Assembly: GCF_029227915.1 (NCBI RefSeq)
Contig: NC_079877.1
Location: forward strand, 35,863,851-35,927,850
Source of the DNA: Hydractinia symbiolongicarpus
Lineage: Eukaryota; Cnidaria; Hydrozoa; Anthoathecata; Hydractiniidae
Direction of reading: 5' to 3'
DNA length: 64,000 bases
This document shows, piece after piece, positions 49,641 to 63,202 of this stretch; positions within the stretch are counted from its first letter, which is position 1, and each line of letters starts with the position of its first letter. The notes beneath the pieces are model-generated. The model saw only the letters and a list, made by a program, of their open reading frames with translations. It did not search any database and had not been told where the DNA came from. Both the position numbers and the translations under genes were made by a program.

Positions 49641-51420
49641 AAATGAGTTTACTCCCTGGGTACTTTCTTTGTAAGCTTTTGACTATATGGGCCCAGTCCG
49701 GGATTTACGGGAAATCGCAGGTTTTTGTTTGCCGGCGATTAAACTCCTTTTATTCCGCGTCCCATCAAGAATGAAAACATTTTTGAAAACTACAAGTTTC
49801 ATGCGTTTTAGTGGTGAAAAGATAATTTAAAAAATCGTTCTGGAAATGAGTTTACTCACAGGGTACTTTCTTTGTAAACATTCGACTATACGGGAGAAGC
49901 CCGGGATTTAGGGAAATCGTGGTATTGCGTTTGCCGGCGATTAAACCTCTTTCATTAACCGTCTCATTAAAAATAAAAACATTTTTGAAAACTACAAGTC
50001 TCATTCGTTTTAGTGGTGCAGAAATAATTTGTAAAATCGTTCGGGAAATCAGTTTACTCTATGGGTACTTTCTTTATATACATTCAACTATACGGGCCAA
50101 GCCCGGGATTTACGGGAAATCGCGGGTTTTCGTTTGCCGGCGATTAATCTTCTTTTATTCAGCGTCTCATCAAAAATGAAAACACTTTTGAAAACTACAA
50201 GTCTCACGCGTTTTAGTGGTGAAAAAATAATTTAAAAAATCGTTCTGGAAATGAGTTTACTCACAGGGTACTTTCTTTGCATACACTCGACTATACGGGA
50301 GAAGCCGGGATTTAGGGAAATCGTGGTATTGCGTTTGCCGGCGATTGAACCTCTTTCATTAAGCGTCTCAATAAAAATAAAAACATTTTTGAAAACTACA
50401 AGTCTCATTCGTTCTAGTGGTGCAGAAAAAATTTGTAAAATCGTTCTGGAAATGAGTTTACTCACAGGGTACTTTCTTTGCATACATTCGACTATACGGG
50501 CCTAGCCCGGGATTTACGGGAAATCGCGGGTTTTAGTTTGCCGGCGATTAAACCACTTTCACTAAGCGTCTCATCAAAAATGAAAACATTTCTGAAAACT
50601 ACAAGTCTCATGCGTTTTAGTGGTAAAAAGATAATTTATAAAATCGTTTTGGAAATGGGTTTACTCCCAGGGTACTTTCTTTGTATACATTCGACTAAAC
50701 GGGCCAAGTCCGGTATTTACGGGAAATCGCGGGTTTTGGTTTGCCGGCGATTAAACCACTTTCACTAAGCGTCTCATCAAGAATGAAAACATTTCTGAAA
50801 ACTACAAGTCTCATGCGTTTTAGTGGTAAAAATATAATATAAAAAATCGTTCGGGAAATGAGTTTACTCCCTGGGTACTTTCTTTGTATACTTTTGACTA
50901 TACGGGCCGAGTCCGGGGTTTACGGGAAATCGCACGTTTTCGTTTGCCGGCGATTAAACTTCTTTTATTCAGCGTCTTACAAAAATGAAAACATTTTTAA
51001 AAACTACAAGTCTCATGCGTTTTAGTGGTAAAAAGATAATTTAAAAAATCGTTTTGGAAATGGGTTTACTCACAGGGTACTTTCTTTGTATACATTCGAC
51101 TATACGGACCAAGCCCGGGATTTACGGGAAATCGCGGGTTTTCGTTTCCGGCGATTAAACCTCTTTCATTAAGCGTCTCGTTAAAAATGAAAACATTTTT
51201 GGAAACTACAAGTCTCATTCGTTCTAGTGGTGCAGAAATAATTTGAAAAATCGTTCGGGAAATCAGTTTACTCCCTGGGTACTTTCTTTATATGCATTCA
51301 ACTATACGGGCCGATTCCGGGTTTACGGGAAATCGCAGGTTTTCGTTGGCCGGCTATTAAACCACATTCATTAAGCGTCTCATCAAAAATGAAAACATTT
51401 CTAAAAACTACAAGTCTCAT
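49640..51420. repeat. Return of the 43.5-kb block, then mixed monomers
   Basis: About 49,636-50,280 repeats 43,560-44,210. After the TTTGCATACA joint it switches to a second type III/IV pair (about 50,290-50,440: GGGAGAAGCCGGG, GATTGAACC, TCTCAATAAAAATAAAAAC, GCAGAAAAAATTTGTAAAATCG) where the 44-kb version continues with a type II monomer. Then come type II monomers with CTAAACGGG and the first AATATAATATAAAAAATCG monomer, one with CGTCTTACAAAAATG (two bases lost near 50,976). This stretch introduces the monomers that form the HOR to the right. Confidence 0.75.
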
Positions 51421-52240
51421 ACGTTTTAGTGGTGAAAAGATTTTTTAAAAAATCGTTTTGGAAATGAGTTTACTCACAGGGTACTTTCTTTGTATACATT
51501 CGACTAAACGGGCCAAGCCCGGGATTTACGGGAAAGCGCGGGTTTTGGTTTGCCGGCGATTAAACCACTTTCACTAAGCGTCTCATCAAGAATGAAAACA
51601 TTTCTGAAAACTACAAGTCTCATGCGTTTTAGTGGTAAAAATATAATATAAAAAATCGTTCGGGAAATGAGTTTACTCCCTGGGTACTTTCTTTGTATAC
51701 TTTTGACTATACGGGCCGAGTCTGGGGTTTACGGGAAATCGCACGTTTTCGTTTGCCGGCGATTAAACTTCTTTTATTCAGCGTCTCATCAAAAATGAAA
51801 ACATTTTTAAAAACTACAAGTCTCATACGTTTTAGTGGTGAAAAGATTTTTTAAAAAATCGTTTTGGAAATGAGTTTACTCACAGGGTACTTTCTTTGTA
51901 TACATTCGACTAAACGGGCCAAGCCCGGGATTTACGGGAAAGCGCGGGTTTTGGTTTGCCGGCGATTAAACCACTTTCACTAAGCGTCTCATCAAGAATG
52001 AAAACATTTCTGAAAACTACAAGTCTCATGCGTTTTAGTGGTAAAAATATAATATAAAAAATCGTTCGGGAAATGAGTTTACTCCCTGGGTACTTTCTTT
52101 GTATACTTTTGACTATACGGGCCGAGTCCGGGGTTTACGGGAAATCGCACGTTTTCGTTTGCCGGCGATTAAACTTCTTTTATTCAGCGTCTCATCAAAA
52201 ATGAAAACATTTTTAAAAACTACAAGTCTCATGCGTTTTA
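51421..52240. repeat. Dimer tandem duplication (406 bp)
   Basis: The monomer with AAAAGATTTTTTAAAAAATCG and GGGAAAGCGCGGG, followed by the AATATAATAT monomer with GGGGTTTACGG and AAATCGCACG, is present at 51,421 and again at 51,827, an offset of 406 bp. The copies differ by little more than GAGTCTGGGG against GAGTCCGGGG. The GATTTTTT variant is confined to these two copies; later HOR units have GATTATTT. Confidence 0.87.
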
Positions 52241-55200
52241 GTGGTAAAAAGATAATTTAAAAAATCGTTTTGGAAATGGGTTTACTCACAGGGTACTTTC
52301 TTTGTATACATTCGACTATACGGACCAAGCCCGGGATTTACGGGAAATCGCAGGTTTTCGTTTCCGGCGATTAAACCTCTTTCATTAAGCGTCTCGTTAA
52401 AAATGAAAACATTTTTGGAAATTACAAGTCTCATTCGTTCTAGTGGTGCAGAAATAATTTGAAAAATCGTTCGGGAAATCAGTTTACTCCCTGGGTACTT
52501 TCTTTATATGCATTCAACTATACGGGCCGATTCCGGGTTTACGGGAAATCGCAGGTTTTCGTTTGCCGGCGATTAAACTCTTTTTATTCAGCGTCTCATC
52601 AAAAATGAAAACATTTTTGAAAACTACAAGTCTCATACGTTTTAGCGGTGAAAAGATTATTTAAAAAATCGTTCTGGTAATGAGTTTACTCACAGGGTAC
52701 TTTCTTTGCATACATTCGACTATACGGGCCAAGCCCGGGATTTACAGGAAATCGCGGGTTTTCGTTGGCCGGCTATTAAACCACATTCATTAAGCGTCTC
52801 ATCAAAAATGAAAACATTTCTGAAAACTACAAGTCTCATGGGCTTTAGTGGTGAAATAATAATTTAAAAAATCGTTCGGGAAATGAGTTTACTCCCTGGG
52901 TACTTTCTTTGTATACTTTTGACTATACGGGCCGAGTCCGGGTTTACGGGAAATCGCAGGTTTTTGTTTGCCGGCGATTATACTCCTTTTATGCAGCGTC
53001 TCATCAAAAATGAAAACATTTTTGAAAACTACAAGTCTCATACGTTTTAGTGGTGAAAAGATTATTTAAAAAATCGTTTTGGAAATGAGTTTACTCACAG
53101 GGTACTTTCTTTGTATACATTCGACTAAACGGGCCAAGCCCGGGATTTACGGGAAATCGCGGGTTTTGGTTTGCCGGCGATTAAACCACTTTCACTAAGC
53201 GTCTCATCAAAAATGAAAACATTTCTGAAAACTACAAGTCTCATGCGTTTTAGTGGTAAAAATATAATATAAAAAATCGTTCGGGAAATGAGTTTACTCC
53301 CTGGGTACTTTCTTTGTATACTTTTGACTATACGGGCCGAGTCCGGGGTTTACGGGAAATCGCACGTTTTCGTTTGTCGGCGATTAAACTTCTTTTATTC
53401 AGCGTCTCATCAAAAATGAAAACATTTTTAAAAACTACAAGTCTCATGCGTTTTAGTGGTAAAAAGATAATTTAAAAAATCGTTTTGGAAATGGGTTTAC
53501 TCACAGGGTACTTTCTTTGTATACATTCGACTATACGGACCAAGCCCGGGATTTACGGGAAATCGCAGGTTTTCGTTTCCGGCGATTAAACCTCTTTCAT
53601 TAAGCGTCTCGTTAAAAATGAAAACATTTTTGGAAATTACAAGTCTCATTCGTTCTAGTGGTGCAGAAATAATTTGAAAAATCGTTCGGGAAATCAGTTT
53701 ACTCCCTGGGTACTTTCTTTATATGCATTCAACTATACGGGCCGATTCCGGGTTTACGGGAAATCGCAGGTTTTCGTTTGCCGGCGATTAAACTCTTTTT
53801 ATTCAGCGTCTCATCAAAAATGAAAACATTTTTGAAAACTACAAGTCTCATACGTTTTAGCGGTGAAAAGATTATTTAAAAAATCGTTCTGGTAATGAGT
53901 TTACTCACAGGGTACTTTCTTTGCATACATTCGACTATACGGGCCAAGCCCGGGATTTACAGGAAATTGCGGGTTTTCGTTGGCCGGCTATTAAACCACA
54001 TTCATTAAGCGTCTCATCAAAAATGAAAACATTTCTGAAAACTACAAGTCTCATGGGCTTTAGTGGTGAAATAATAATTTAAAAAATCGTTCGGGAAATG
54101 AGTTTACTCCCTGGGTACTTTCTTTGTATACTTTTGACTATACGGGCCGAGTCCGGGTTTACGGGAAATCGCAGGTTTTTGTTTGCCGGCGATTAAACTC
54201 CTTTTATGCAGCGTCTCATCAAAAATGAAAACATTTTTGAAAACTACAAGTCTCATACGTTTTAGTGGTGAAAAGATTATTTAAAAAATCGTTTTGGAAA
54301 TGAGTTTACTCACAGGGTACTTTCTTTGTATACATTCGACTAAACGGGCCAAGCCCGGGATTTACGGGAAATCGCGGGTTTTGGTTTGCCGGCGATTAAA
54401 CCACTTTCACTAAGCGTCTCATCAAAAATGAAAACATTTCTGAAAACTACAAGTCTCATGCGTTTTAGTGGTAAAAATATAATATAAAAAATCGTTCGGG
54501 AAATGAGTTTACTCCCTGGGTACTTTCTTTGTATACTTTTGACTATACGGGCCGAGTCCGGGGTTTACGGGAAATCGCACGTTTTCGTTTGCCGGCGATT
54601 AAACTTCTTTTATTCAGCGTCTCATCAAAAATGAAAACATTTTTAAAAACTACAAGTCTCATGCGTTTTAGTGGTAAAAAGATAATTTAGAAAATCGTTT
54701 TGGAAATGGGTTTACTCACAGGGTACTTTCTTTGTATACATTCGACTATACGGACCAAGCCCGGGATTTACGGGAAATCGCGGGTTTTCGTTTGCCGGCG
54801 ATTAAACCTCTTTCATTAAGCGTCTCATTAAAAATGAAAACATTTTTGGAAACTACAAGTCTCATTCGTTCTAGTGGTGCAGAAATAATTTGAAAAATCG
54901 TTCGGGAAATCAGTTTACTCCCTGGGTACTTTCTTTATATGCATTCAACTATACGGGCCGATTCCGGGTTTACGGCAAATCGCAGGTTTTCGTTTGCCGG
55001 CGATTAAACTCCTTTTATTCAGCGTCTCATCAAAAATGAAAACATTTTTGAAAACTACAAGTCTCATACGTTTTAGTGGTGAAAAGATTATTTAAAAAAT
55101 CGTTTTGGAAATGAGTTTACTCACAGGGTACTTTCTTTGTATACATTCGACTAAACGGGCCAAGCCCGGGATTTACGGGAAATCGCGGGTTTTTGTTTGC

Positions 55201-55290
55201 CGGCGATTAAACCACTTTCACTAAGCGTCTCATCAAAAATGAAAACATTTCTGAAAACTACAAGTCTCATACGTTTTAGTGGTGAAAAGA
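51827..55290. repeat. 6-monomer HOR (1,215 bp), about 2.8 units
   Basis: Equivalent points at 51,845, 53,060 and 54,275 are 1,215 bp apart. Monomer order by the AT-rich tag: GATTATTT (type II, CTAAACGGG); AATATAATAT (type I, AAATCGCACG); AAAAAGATAATTT with GAAATGGGTTTACTC; GCAGAAATAATTTG (type IV, ATATGCATTC, CCGATTCCGGG); GATTATTT with CTGGTAATGAG (TTTACAGG, GTTGGCC); GAAATAATAATTT (GTCCGGGTTTACGG, TTTATGCAGCG). The third unit stops after four tags, and the GATTATTT monomer is then duplicated (about 55,083 and 55,286). Several monomers are shared with X at 44-49 kb, so the two HORs are related. Confidence 0.9.
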
Positions 55291-57950
55291 TTATTTAAAA
55301 AATCGTTTTGGAAATGAGTTTACTCACAGGGTACTTTCTTTGTATACATTCGACTAAACGGGCCAAGCCCGGGATTTACGGGAAATCGCGGGTTTTCGTT
55401 TGCCGGCGATTAAACCACTTTCACTAAGCGTCTCATCAAAAATGAAAACATTTCTGAAAACTACAAGTCTCATGCGTTTTAGTGGCAAAAATATAATATA
55501 AAAAATCGTTCTGGAAATGAGTTTACTGACAGGGTACTTTCTTTGTATACATTCGACTATACGGGCCAAGCCCGGGATTTACGGGAAATCGCGGTTTTCG
55601 TTTGCCGGCGATTAAACTTCTTTCATTAAGCGGCTCATCAAAAATGAAAACATTTTTGAAAACTACAAATCTCATGCGTTTTAGTGGTGAAAAAAAAATT
55701 TAAAAAATCGTTCGGGAAATGAGTTTACTGCCTGGGTACTTTCTTTGTATACATTCGACTATACGGGCCAAGCCCGGGATTTACGGGAAATCGCAGGTTT
55801 TCGTTTGCCGGCGATTAAACTCCTTTTATTCCGCGTCTCATCAAGAATGAAAACATTTTTGAAAACTACAAGTTTCATGCGTTTTAGTGGTGAAAAGATA
55901 ATTTAAAAAATCGTTCTGGAAATGAGTTTACTCACATTGTACTTTCTTTGTAAACACTCGACTATACGGGAGAAGCCCGGGATTTAGGGAAATCGTGGTA
56001 TTGCGTTTGCCGGCGATTGAACCTCTTTCATTAAGCGTCTCATTAAAAATAAAAACATTTTTGAAAACTACAAGTCTCATTCGTTCTAGTGGTGCAGAAA
56101 AATTTTGTAAAATCGTTCTGGAAATGAGTTTACTCACAGGGTACTTTCTTTGCATACATTCGACTATACGGGCCAAGCCCGGGATTTACAGGAAATCGCG
56201 GGTTTTCGTTGGCCGGCTATTAAACCACATTCATTAAGCGTCTCATCAAAAATGAAAACATTTCTGAAAACTACAAGTCTCATGGGCTTTAGTGGTGAAA
56301 TAATAACTTAAAAAATCGTTCGGGAAATGAGTTTACTCCCTGGGTACTTTCTTTGTATACATTCGAATAAACGGGCCAAGCCCGGGATTTACGGGAAATG
56401 GCGGGTTTTCATTTGCCGGCGATTAAACCACTTTCACTAAGCGTCTCATCAAAAATGAAAACATTTTTAAAAACTACAAGTCTCATGCGTTTTAGTGGTA
56501 AAAAGATAATTTAAAAAATCGTTTTGGAAATGGGTTACTCAGGGTACTTTCTTTGTATACATTCGACTATACGGGCCAAGCCCGGGATTTACGGGAAATC
56601 GCAGGTTTTCGTTTGCCGGCAATTAAACCACTTTCACTAAGCGTCTCATCAAAAATGAAAACATTTCTGAAAACTACAAGTCTCATGGGCTTTAGTGGTG
56701 AAATAATAATTTAAAAAATCGTTCGGGAAATGAGTTTACTCCCTGGGTACTTTCTTTGTATACTTTTGACTATACGGGCCGAGTCCGGGGTTTACGGGAA
56801 ATCGAACGTTTTCGTTTGACGGCGATTAAACTTCTTTTATTCAGCGTCTCATCAAAAATGAAAACATATTTAAAAACTACAAGTCTCATACGTTTTAGTG
56901 GTGAAAAGATTATTTAAAAAATCGTTTTGGAAATGAGTTTACTCACAGGGTACTTTCTTTGTATACATTCGACTAAACGGGCCAAGCCCGGGATTTATGG
57001 GAAATCGCGGGTTTTCGTTTGCCGGCGATTAAACCACTTTTACTAAGCGTCTCATCAAAAATGAAAACATTTCTGAAAACTACAAGTCTCATGCGTTTTA
57101 GTGGTAAAAATATAATATAAAAAATCGTTCGTGAAATGAGTTTACTCCCTGGGTACTTTCTTTGTATACTTTTGACTATACGGGCCGAGTCCGGGGTTTA
57201 CGGGAAATCGCACGTTTTCGTTTGCCGGCGATTAAACTTCTTTTATTCAGCGTCTCATCAATAATGAAAACATTTTTAAAAACTACAAGTCTCATTCGTT
57301 CTAGTGGTGCAGAAATAATTTGAAAAATCGTTCGGGAAATCACTTTACTCCCTGGGTACTTTCTTTATATGCATTCAACTATACGGGCCTTTTCCGGGTT
57401 TACGGGAAATCGCAGGTTTTCGTTTTCCGGCGATTAAACTCCTTTTATTCAGCGTCTCATCAAAAATGAAAACATTTTTGAAAACTACAAGTCTCATGCG
57501 TCTTAGTGGTGAAAAAAAAATTTAAAAAATCGTTCGGGAAATGAGTTTACTGCCTGGGTACTTTCTTTGTATACATTCGACTATACGGGCCTTTTCCGGG
57601 TTTACGGGAAATCGCAGGTTTTCGTTTGCCGGCGATTAAACTCCTTTTATTCAGCGTCTCATCAAAAATGAAAACATTTTTGAAAACTACAAGTCTCATG
57701 CGTTTTAGTGGTGAAAAAATAATTTAAAAAATCGTTCGGGAATTGAGTTTACACCCTGGGTACTTTCTTTGTATACATTCGACTATACGGGCCAAGCCCG
57801 GAATTTACGGGAAATCGCAGGTTTTCGTTTGCCGGCGATTAAACTCCTTTTATTCCGCGTCTCATCAAGAATGAAAACATTTTTGAAAACTACAAGTTTC
57901 ATGCGTTTTAGTGGTAAAAAGATAATTTAAAAAATCGTTCTGGAAATGAG
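55290..57950. repeat. Mixed monomers, no complete HOR visible
   Basis: About thirteen monomers drawn from the types used on either side. Points of note: GAAAAAAAATTTAAAAAATCG with ACTGCCTGGG (about 55,690 and 57,510); a type III/IV pair at about 55,930-56,110 with ACATTGTACTTTC and GCAGAAAAATTTTG; GGAAATGGGTTACTCAGGG near 56,524, five bases shorter than its relatives; and the unusual GGGCCTTTTCCGGG (57,388, 57,590 and 58,197), which replaces GGGCCGATTCCGGG. I see no sequence here other than satellite. Confidence 0.75.
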
Positions 57951-60200
57951 TTTACTCACAGGGTACTTTCTTTGTAAACATTTGACTATACGGGAGAAGC
58001 CCGGGATTTAGGGAAATCGTGGTATTGCGTTTGCCGGCAATTAAACCTCTTTCATTAAGCGTCTCATTAAAAATAAAAACATTTTTAAAAACTACAAGGC
58101 TCATTCGTTCTAGTGGTGCAGAAATAATTTGTAAAATCGTTTGGGAAATCAGTTTACTGCCTGGGTACTTTCTTTGTATACATTCGACTATACGGGCCTT
58201 TTCCGGGTTTACGGGAAATTCCAGGTTTTCGTTTGCCAGCGATTAAACTCCTTTTATTCAGCGTCTCATCAAAAATGAAAACATTTTTGAAAACTACAAG
58301 TCTCATGCGTTTTAGTGGTGAAAAAATAATTTAAAAAATCGTTCGGGAATTGAGTTTACACCCTGGGTACTTTCTTTGTATACTTTTAACTATACGGGCC
58401 GAGTCCAGGATTTAAGGGAAATCGCAGGTTTTCGTTTGCCGGCGATTAAACTCCTTTTATTCAGCGTCTCATCAAAAATGAAAACATTTTTGAAAACTAC
58501 AAGTCTCATGCGTTTTAGTGGTAAAAATATAATATAAAAAATCGTTCTGGAAATGAGTTTATTGACAGGGTACTTTCTTTGTATACATTCGACTATACGG
58601 GCCAAGCCCGGGATTTACGGGAAATCGCGGTTTTCGTTTGCCGGCGATTAAACTTCTTTCATTAAGCGGCTCATCAAAAATGAAAACATTTTTGAAAACT
58701 ACAAGTCTCATGCGTCTTAGTGGTAAAAAGATAATTTAAAAAATCGTTCTGGAAATGAGTTTACTCACAGGGTACTTTCTTTGTAAACATTTGACTATAC
58801 GGGAGAAGCCTGGGATTTAGGGAAATCGTGGTATTGCGTTTGCCGGCGATTAAACCTCTTTTATTAAGCGTCTCATTAAAAATAAAAACATTTTTGAAAA
58901 CTTCAAGTCTCATTCGTTCTAGTGGTGCAGAAATAATTTCTAAAATCGTTCGGGAAATCAGTTTACTCCCTGGGTACTTTCTTTATATACATTCAACTAT
59001 ACGGGCCAAGCCCGGGATTTACGGGAAATCGCACGGTTTTGTTTGCCGGCGATTAAACTTCTTTTATTCAGCGTCTCATCAAAAATGAAAACATTTTTAA
59101 AAACTACAAGTCTCATGCGTTTTAGTGGTAAAAAGATAATTTAAAAAATCGTTTTGGAAATGGGTTTACTCACAGGGTACTTTCTTTGTATACATTCGAC
59201 TATACGGGCCAAGCCCGGGATTTACGGGAAATCGCGGGTTTTCGTTTGCCGGCGATTAAACGTCTTTCATTAAGCGTCTCATTAAAAATGAAAACATTTT
59301 TGGAAACTACAAGTCCCATTCGTTCTAGTCGTGCAGAAATAATTTGAAAAATCGTTCGGGAAATCAGTTTACTCCCTGGGTACTTTCTTTATATGCATTC
59401 AACTATACGGGCCGATTCCGGGTTTACGGGAAATCGCAGGTTTTCGTTTGCCGGCGATTAAACTCCTTTTATTCAGCGTCTCATCAAAAATGAAAACATT
59501 TTTAAAAACTACAAGTCTCATGCGTTTTAGTGGTAAAAATATAATATAAAAAATCGTTCTGGAAATGAGTTTACTGACAGGGTACTTTCTTTGTATACAT
59601 TCGACTATACGGGCCAAGCCCTGGATTTACGGGAAATCGCGGTTTTCGTTTGCCGGCGATTAAACTCCTTTTATTCCGCGTCTCATCAAGAATGAAAACA
59701 TTTTTGTAAACTACAAGTTTCATGCGTTTTAGTGGTAAAAAGATAATTTAAAAAATCGTTCTGGAAATGAGTTTACTCACAGGGTACTTTCTTTGTAAAC
59801 ATTTGACTATACGGGAGAAGCCCGGGATTTAGGGAAATCGTGGTATTGCGTTTGCCGGCGATTAAACCTCTTTCATTAAGCGTCTCATTAAAAATAAAAA
59901 CATTTTTGAAAACTACAAGTCTCATTCGTTCTAGTGGTGCAGAAATAATTTGTAAAATCGTTCGGGAAATCAGTTTACTCCCTGGGTACTTTCTTTATAT
60001 ACATTCAACTATACGGGCCAAGCCCGGGAATTACGGGAAATCGCGGGTTTTGGTTTGCCGGCGATTAAACTTCTTTTATTCAGCGTGTCATCAAAAATGA
60101 AAACACTTTTGAAAACTACAAGTCTCACGCGTTTTAGTGGTGAAAAAATAATTTAAAAAATCGTTCTGGAAATGAGTTTACTCACAGGGTACTTTCTTTG

Positions 60201-60226
60201 CATACATTCGAACAAACGTCTTTCAT
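60201..60226. other. Joint of a deletion of about 57 bp in one monomer
   Basis: CATACATTCGAACAAACGTC is found where full monomers have CATTCGAC, then the GC-rich core, then GCGATTAAACGTC (compare 59,199-59,275). Almost the whole CpG-rich core is missing from this monomer. The HOR unit is 956 instead of about 1,013 bp. No long homology is seen at the joint, only a shared AAACG, so a microhomology or replication-error origin is my inference. Confidence 0.85.
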
Positions 60227-61623
60227 TAAGCGTCTCATTAAAAATGAAAACATTTTTGGAAACTACAAGTCCCATTCGTTCTAGTGGTGCAGAAATAATT
60301 TGAAAAATCGTTCGGGAAATCAGTTTACTCCCTGGGTACTTTCTTTATATGCATTCAACTATACGGGCCGATTCCGGGTTTACGGGAAATCGCAGGTTTT
60401 CGTTTGCCGGCGATTAAACTCCTTTTATTCAGCGTCTCATCAAAAATGAAAACATTTTTAAAAACTACAAGTCTCATGCGTTTTAGTGGTAAAAATATAA
60501 TATAAAAAATCGTTCTGGAAATAAGTTTACTGACAGGGTACTTTCTTTGTATACATTCGACTATACGGGCCAAGCCCGGGATTTACGGGAAATCGCGGTT
60601 TTCGTTTGCCGGCGATTAAACTCCTTTTATTCCGCGTCTCATCAAGAATGAAAACATTTTTGAAAACTACAAGTTTCATGCGTTTTAGTGGTAAAAAGAT
60701 AATTTAAAAAATCGTTCTGGAAATGAGTTTACTCACAGGGTACTTTCTTTGTAAACATTTGACTATACGGGAGAAGCCCGGGATTTAGGGAAATCGTGGT
60801 ATTGCGTTTGCCGGCGATTAAACCTCTTTCATTAAGCGTCTCATTAAAAATAAAAACATTTTTGAAAACTACAAGTCTCATTCGTTCTAGTGGTGCAGAA
60901 ATAATTTGTAAAATCGTTCGGGAAATCAGTTTACTCCCTGGGTACTTTCTTTATATACATTCAACTATACGGGCCGAGCCCGGGATTTACGGGAAATCGC
61001 GGGTTTTCGTTTGCCGGCGATTAAACTTCTTTTATTCAGCGTCTCATCAAAAATGAAAACACTTTTGAAAACTACAAGTCTCACGCGTTTTAGTGGTGAA
61101 AAAATAATTTAAAAAATCGTTCTGGAAATGAGTTTACTCACAGGGTACTTTCTTTGCATACATTCGACTAAACGGGCCAAGCCCGGGATTTACGGGAAAT
61201 CGCGGGTTTTCGTTTGCCGGCGATTAAGCCACTTTCACTAAGCGTCTCATCAAAAATGAAAACATTTCTGAAAACTACAAGTCTCATGCGTTTTAGTGGT
61301 AAAAATATAATATAAAAAATCGTTCGGGAAATGAGTTTACTCACTGGGTACTTTCCTTGTATACATTTAACTATACGGGCCGAGACCGGGATTTACGGGA
61401 AATCGCGGGTTTTCGTTTGCCCGCGATTAAACTTCTTTTATTCAGCGTCTCATCAAAAATGAAAACATTTTTAAAAACTACAAGTCTCATGCGTTTTAGT
61501 GGTAAAAATATAATATAAAAAATCGTTCTGGAAATGAGTTTACTGACAGGGTACTTTCTTTGTATACATTCGACTATACGGGCCAAGCCCGGGATTTACG
61601 GGAAATCGCGGTTTTCGTTTGCC

Positions 61624-61640
61624 GGCGATTTATTCCGCGT
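61624..61640. other. 10-bp deletion joint in one HOR unit
   Basis: GGCGATTTATTCCGCG stands in place of GGCGATTAAACTCC followed by TTTTATTCCGCG in sister units (for example 62,627-62,650). Ten bases are gone, and the unit is 1,003 instead of 1,013 bp. Short ATT repeats flank the lost stretch. Confidence 0.85.
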
Positions 61641-63182
61641 CTCATCAAGAATGAAAACATTTTTGAAAACTACAAGTTTCATGCGTTTTAGTGGTAAAAA
61701 GATAATTTAAAAAATCGTTCTGGAAATGAGTTTACTCACAGGGTACTTTCTTTGTAAACATTTGACTATACGGGAGAAGCCCGGGATTTAGGGAAATCGT
61801 GGTATTGCGTTTGCCGGCGATTAAACCTCTTTCATTAAGCGTCTCATTAAAAATAAAAACATTTTTGAAAACTACAAGTCTCATTCGTTCTAGTGGTGCA
61901 GAAATAATTTGTAAAATCGTTCGGGAAATGAGTTTACTCCCTGGGTACTTTCTTTATATACATTCAACTATACGGGCCAAGCCCGGGATTTACGGGAAAT
62001 CGCGGGTTTTGGTTTGCCGGCGATTAAACTTCTTTTATTCAGCGTCTCATCAAAAATGAAAACACTTTTGAAAACTACAAGTCTCACGCGTTTTAGTGGT
62101 GAAAAAATAATTTAAAAAATCGTTCTGGAAATGAGTTTACTCACAGGGTACTTTCTTTGCATACATTCGACTAAACGGGCCAAGCCCGGGATTTACGGGA
62201 AATCGCGGGTTTTCGTTTGCCGGCGATTAAGCCACTTTCACTAAGCGTCTCATCAAAAATGAAAACATTTCTGAAAACTACAAGTCCCATTCGTTCTAGT
62301 GGTGCAGAAATAATTTGAAAAATCGTTCGGGAAATGAGTTTACTCACTGGGTACTTTCCTTGTATACATTTAACTATACGGGCCGAGACCGGGATTTACG
62401 GGAAATCGCGGGTTTTCGTTTGCCCGCGATTAAACTTCTTTTATTCAGCGTCTCATCAAAAATGAAAACATTTTTAAAAACTACAAGTCTCATGCGTTTT
62501 AGTGGTGAAAATATAATATAAAAAATCGTTCTGGAAATGAGTTTACTGACAGGGTACTTTCTTTGTATACATTCGACTATACGGGCCAAGCCCGGGATTT
62601 ACGGGAAATCGCGGTTTTCGTTTGCCGGCGATTAAACTCCTTTTATTCCGCGTCTCATCAAGAATGAAAACATTTTTGAAAACTACAAGTTTCATGCGTT
62701 TTAGTGGTAAAAAGATAATTTAAAAAATCGTTCTGGAAATGAGTTTACTCACAGGGTACTTTCTTTGTAAACATTTGACTATACGGGAGAAGCCCGGGAT
62801 TTAGGGAAATCGTGGTATTGCGTTTGCCGGCGATTAAACCTCTTTCATTAAGCGTCTCATTAAAAATAAAAACATTTTTAAAAACTACAAGTCTCATTCG
62901 TTCTAGTGGTGCAGAAATAATTTGTAAAATCGTTCGGGAAATCAGTTTACTCCCTGGGTACTTTCTTTATATACATTCAACTATACGGGCCAAGCCCGGG
63001 ATTTACGGGAAATCGCGGGTTTTCGTTTGCCGGCGATTAAACTTCTTTTATTCAGCGTCTCATCAAAAATGAAAACACTTTTGAAAACTACAAGTCTCAC
63101 GCGTTTTAGTGGTGAAAAAATAATTTAAAAAATCGTTCTGGAAATGAGTTTACTCACAGGGTACTTTCTTTGCATACATTCG

Positions 63183-63202
63183 ACTAAACGGGCCAAGCCC
63201 GG
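63183..63202. other. Example of the core hairpin-forming motif in type II monomers
   Basis: Type II monomers contain ACGGGCCAAGCCCGG, in which CGGGC and GCCCG are perfect inverted repeats around a CAA spacer. Type I monomers have CGGGCCGAGTCCG at the same place, which leaves one G:T mismatch in the stem. Type III has CGGGAGAAGCCCG, a 4-bp stem with a longer spacer. The dyad is therefore present in several types but is best in type II. Whether it extrudes or binds a protein is unknown. Confidence 0.5.

Noticed and set aside
58013-58020. TTTAGGG motif as plant-type telomere repeat
   Set aside because: It occurs once per type III monomer (from loss of a C in TTTACGGG) and never in tandem.
63183-63202. 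Canonical CENP-B box
   Set aside because: The spacing between TTCG and CGGG is six bases, not seven, in every type II monomer I examined. It is kept only as a low-interest observation.
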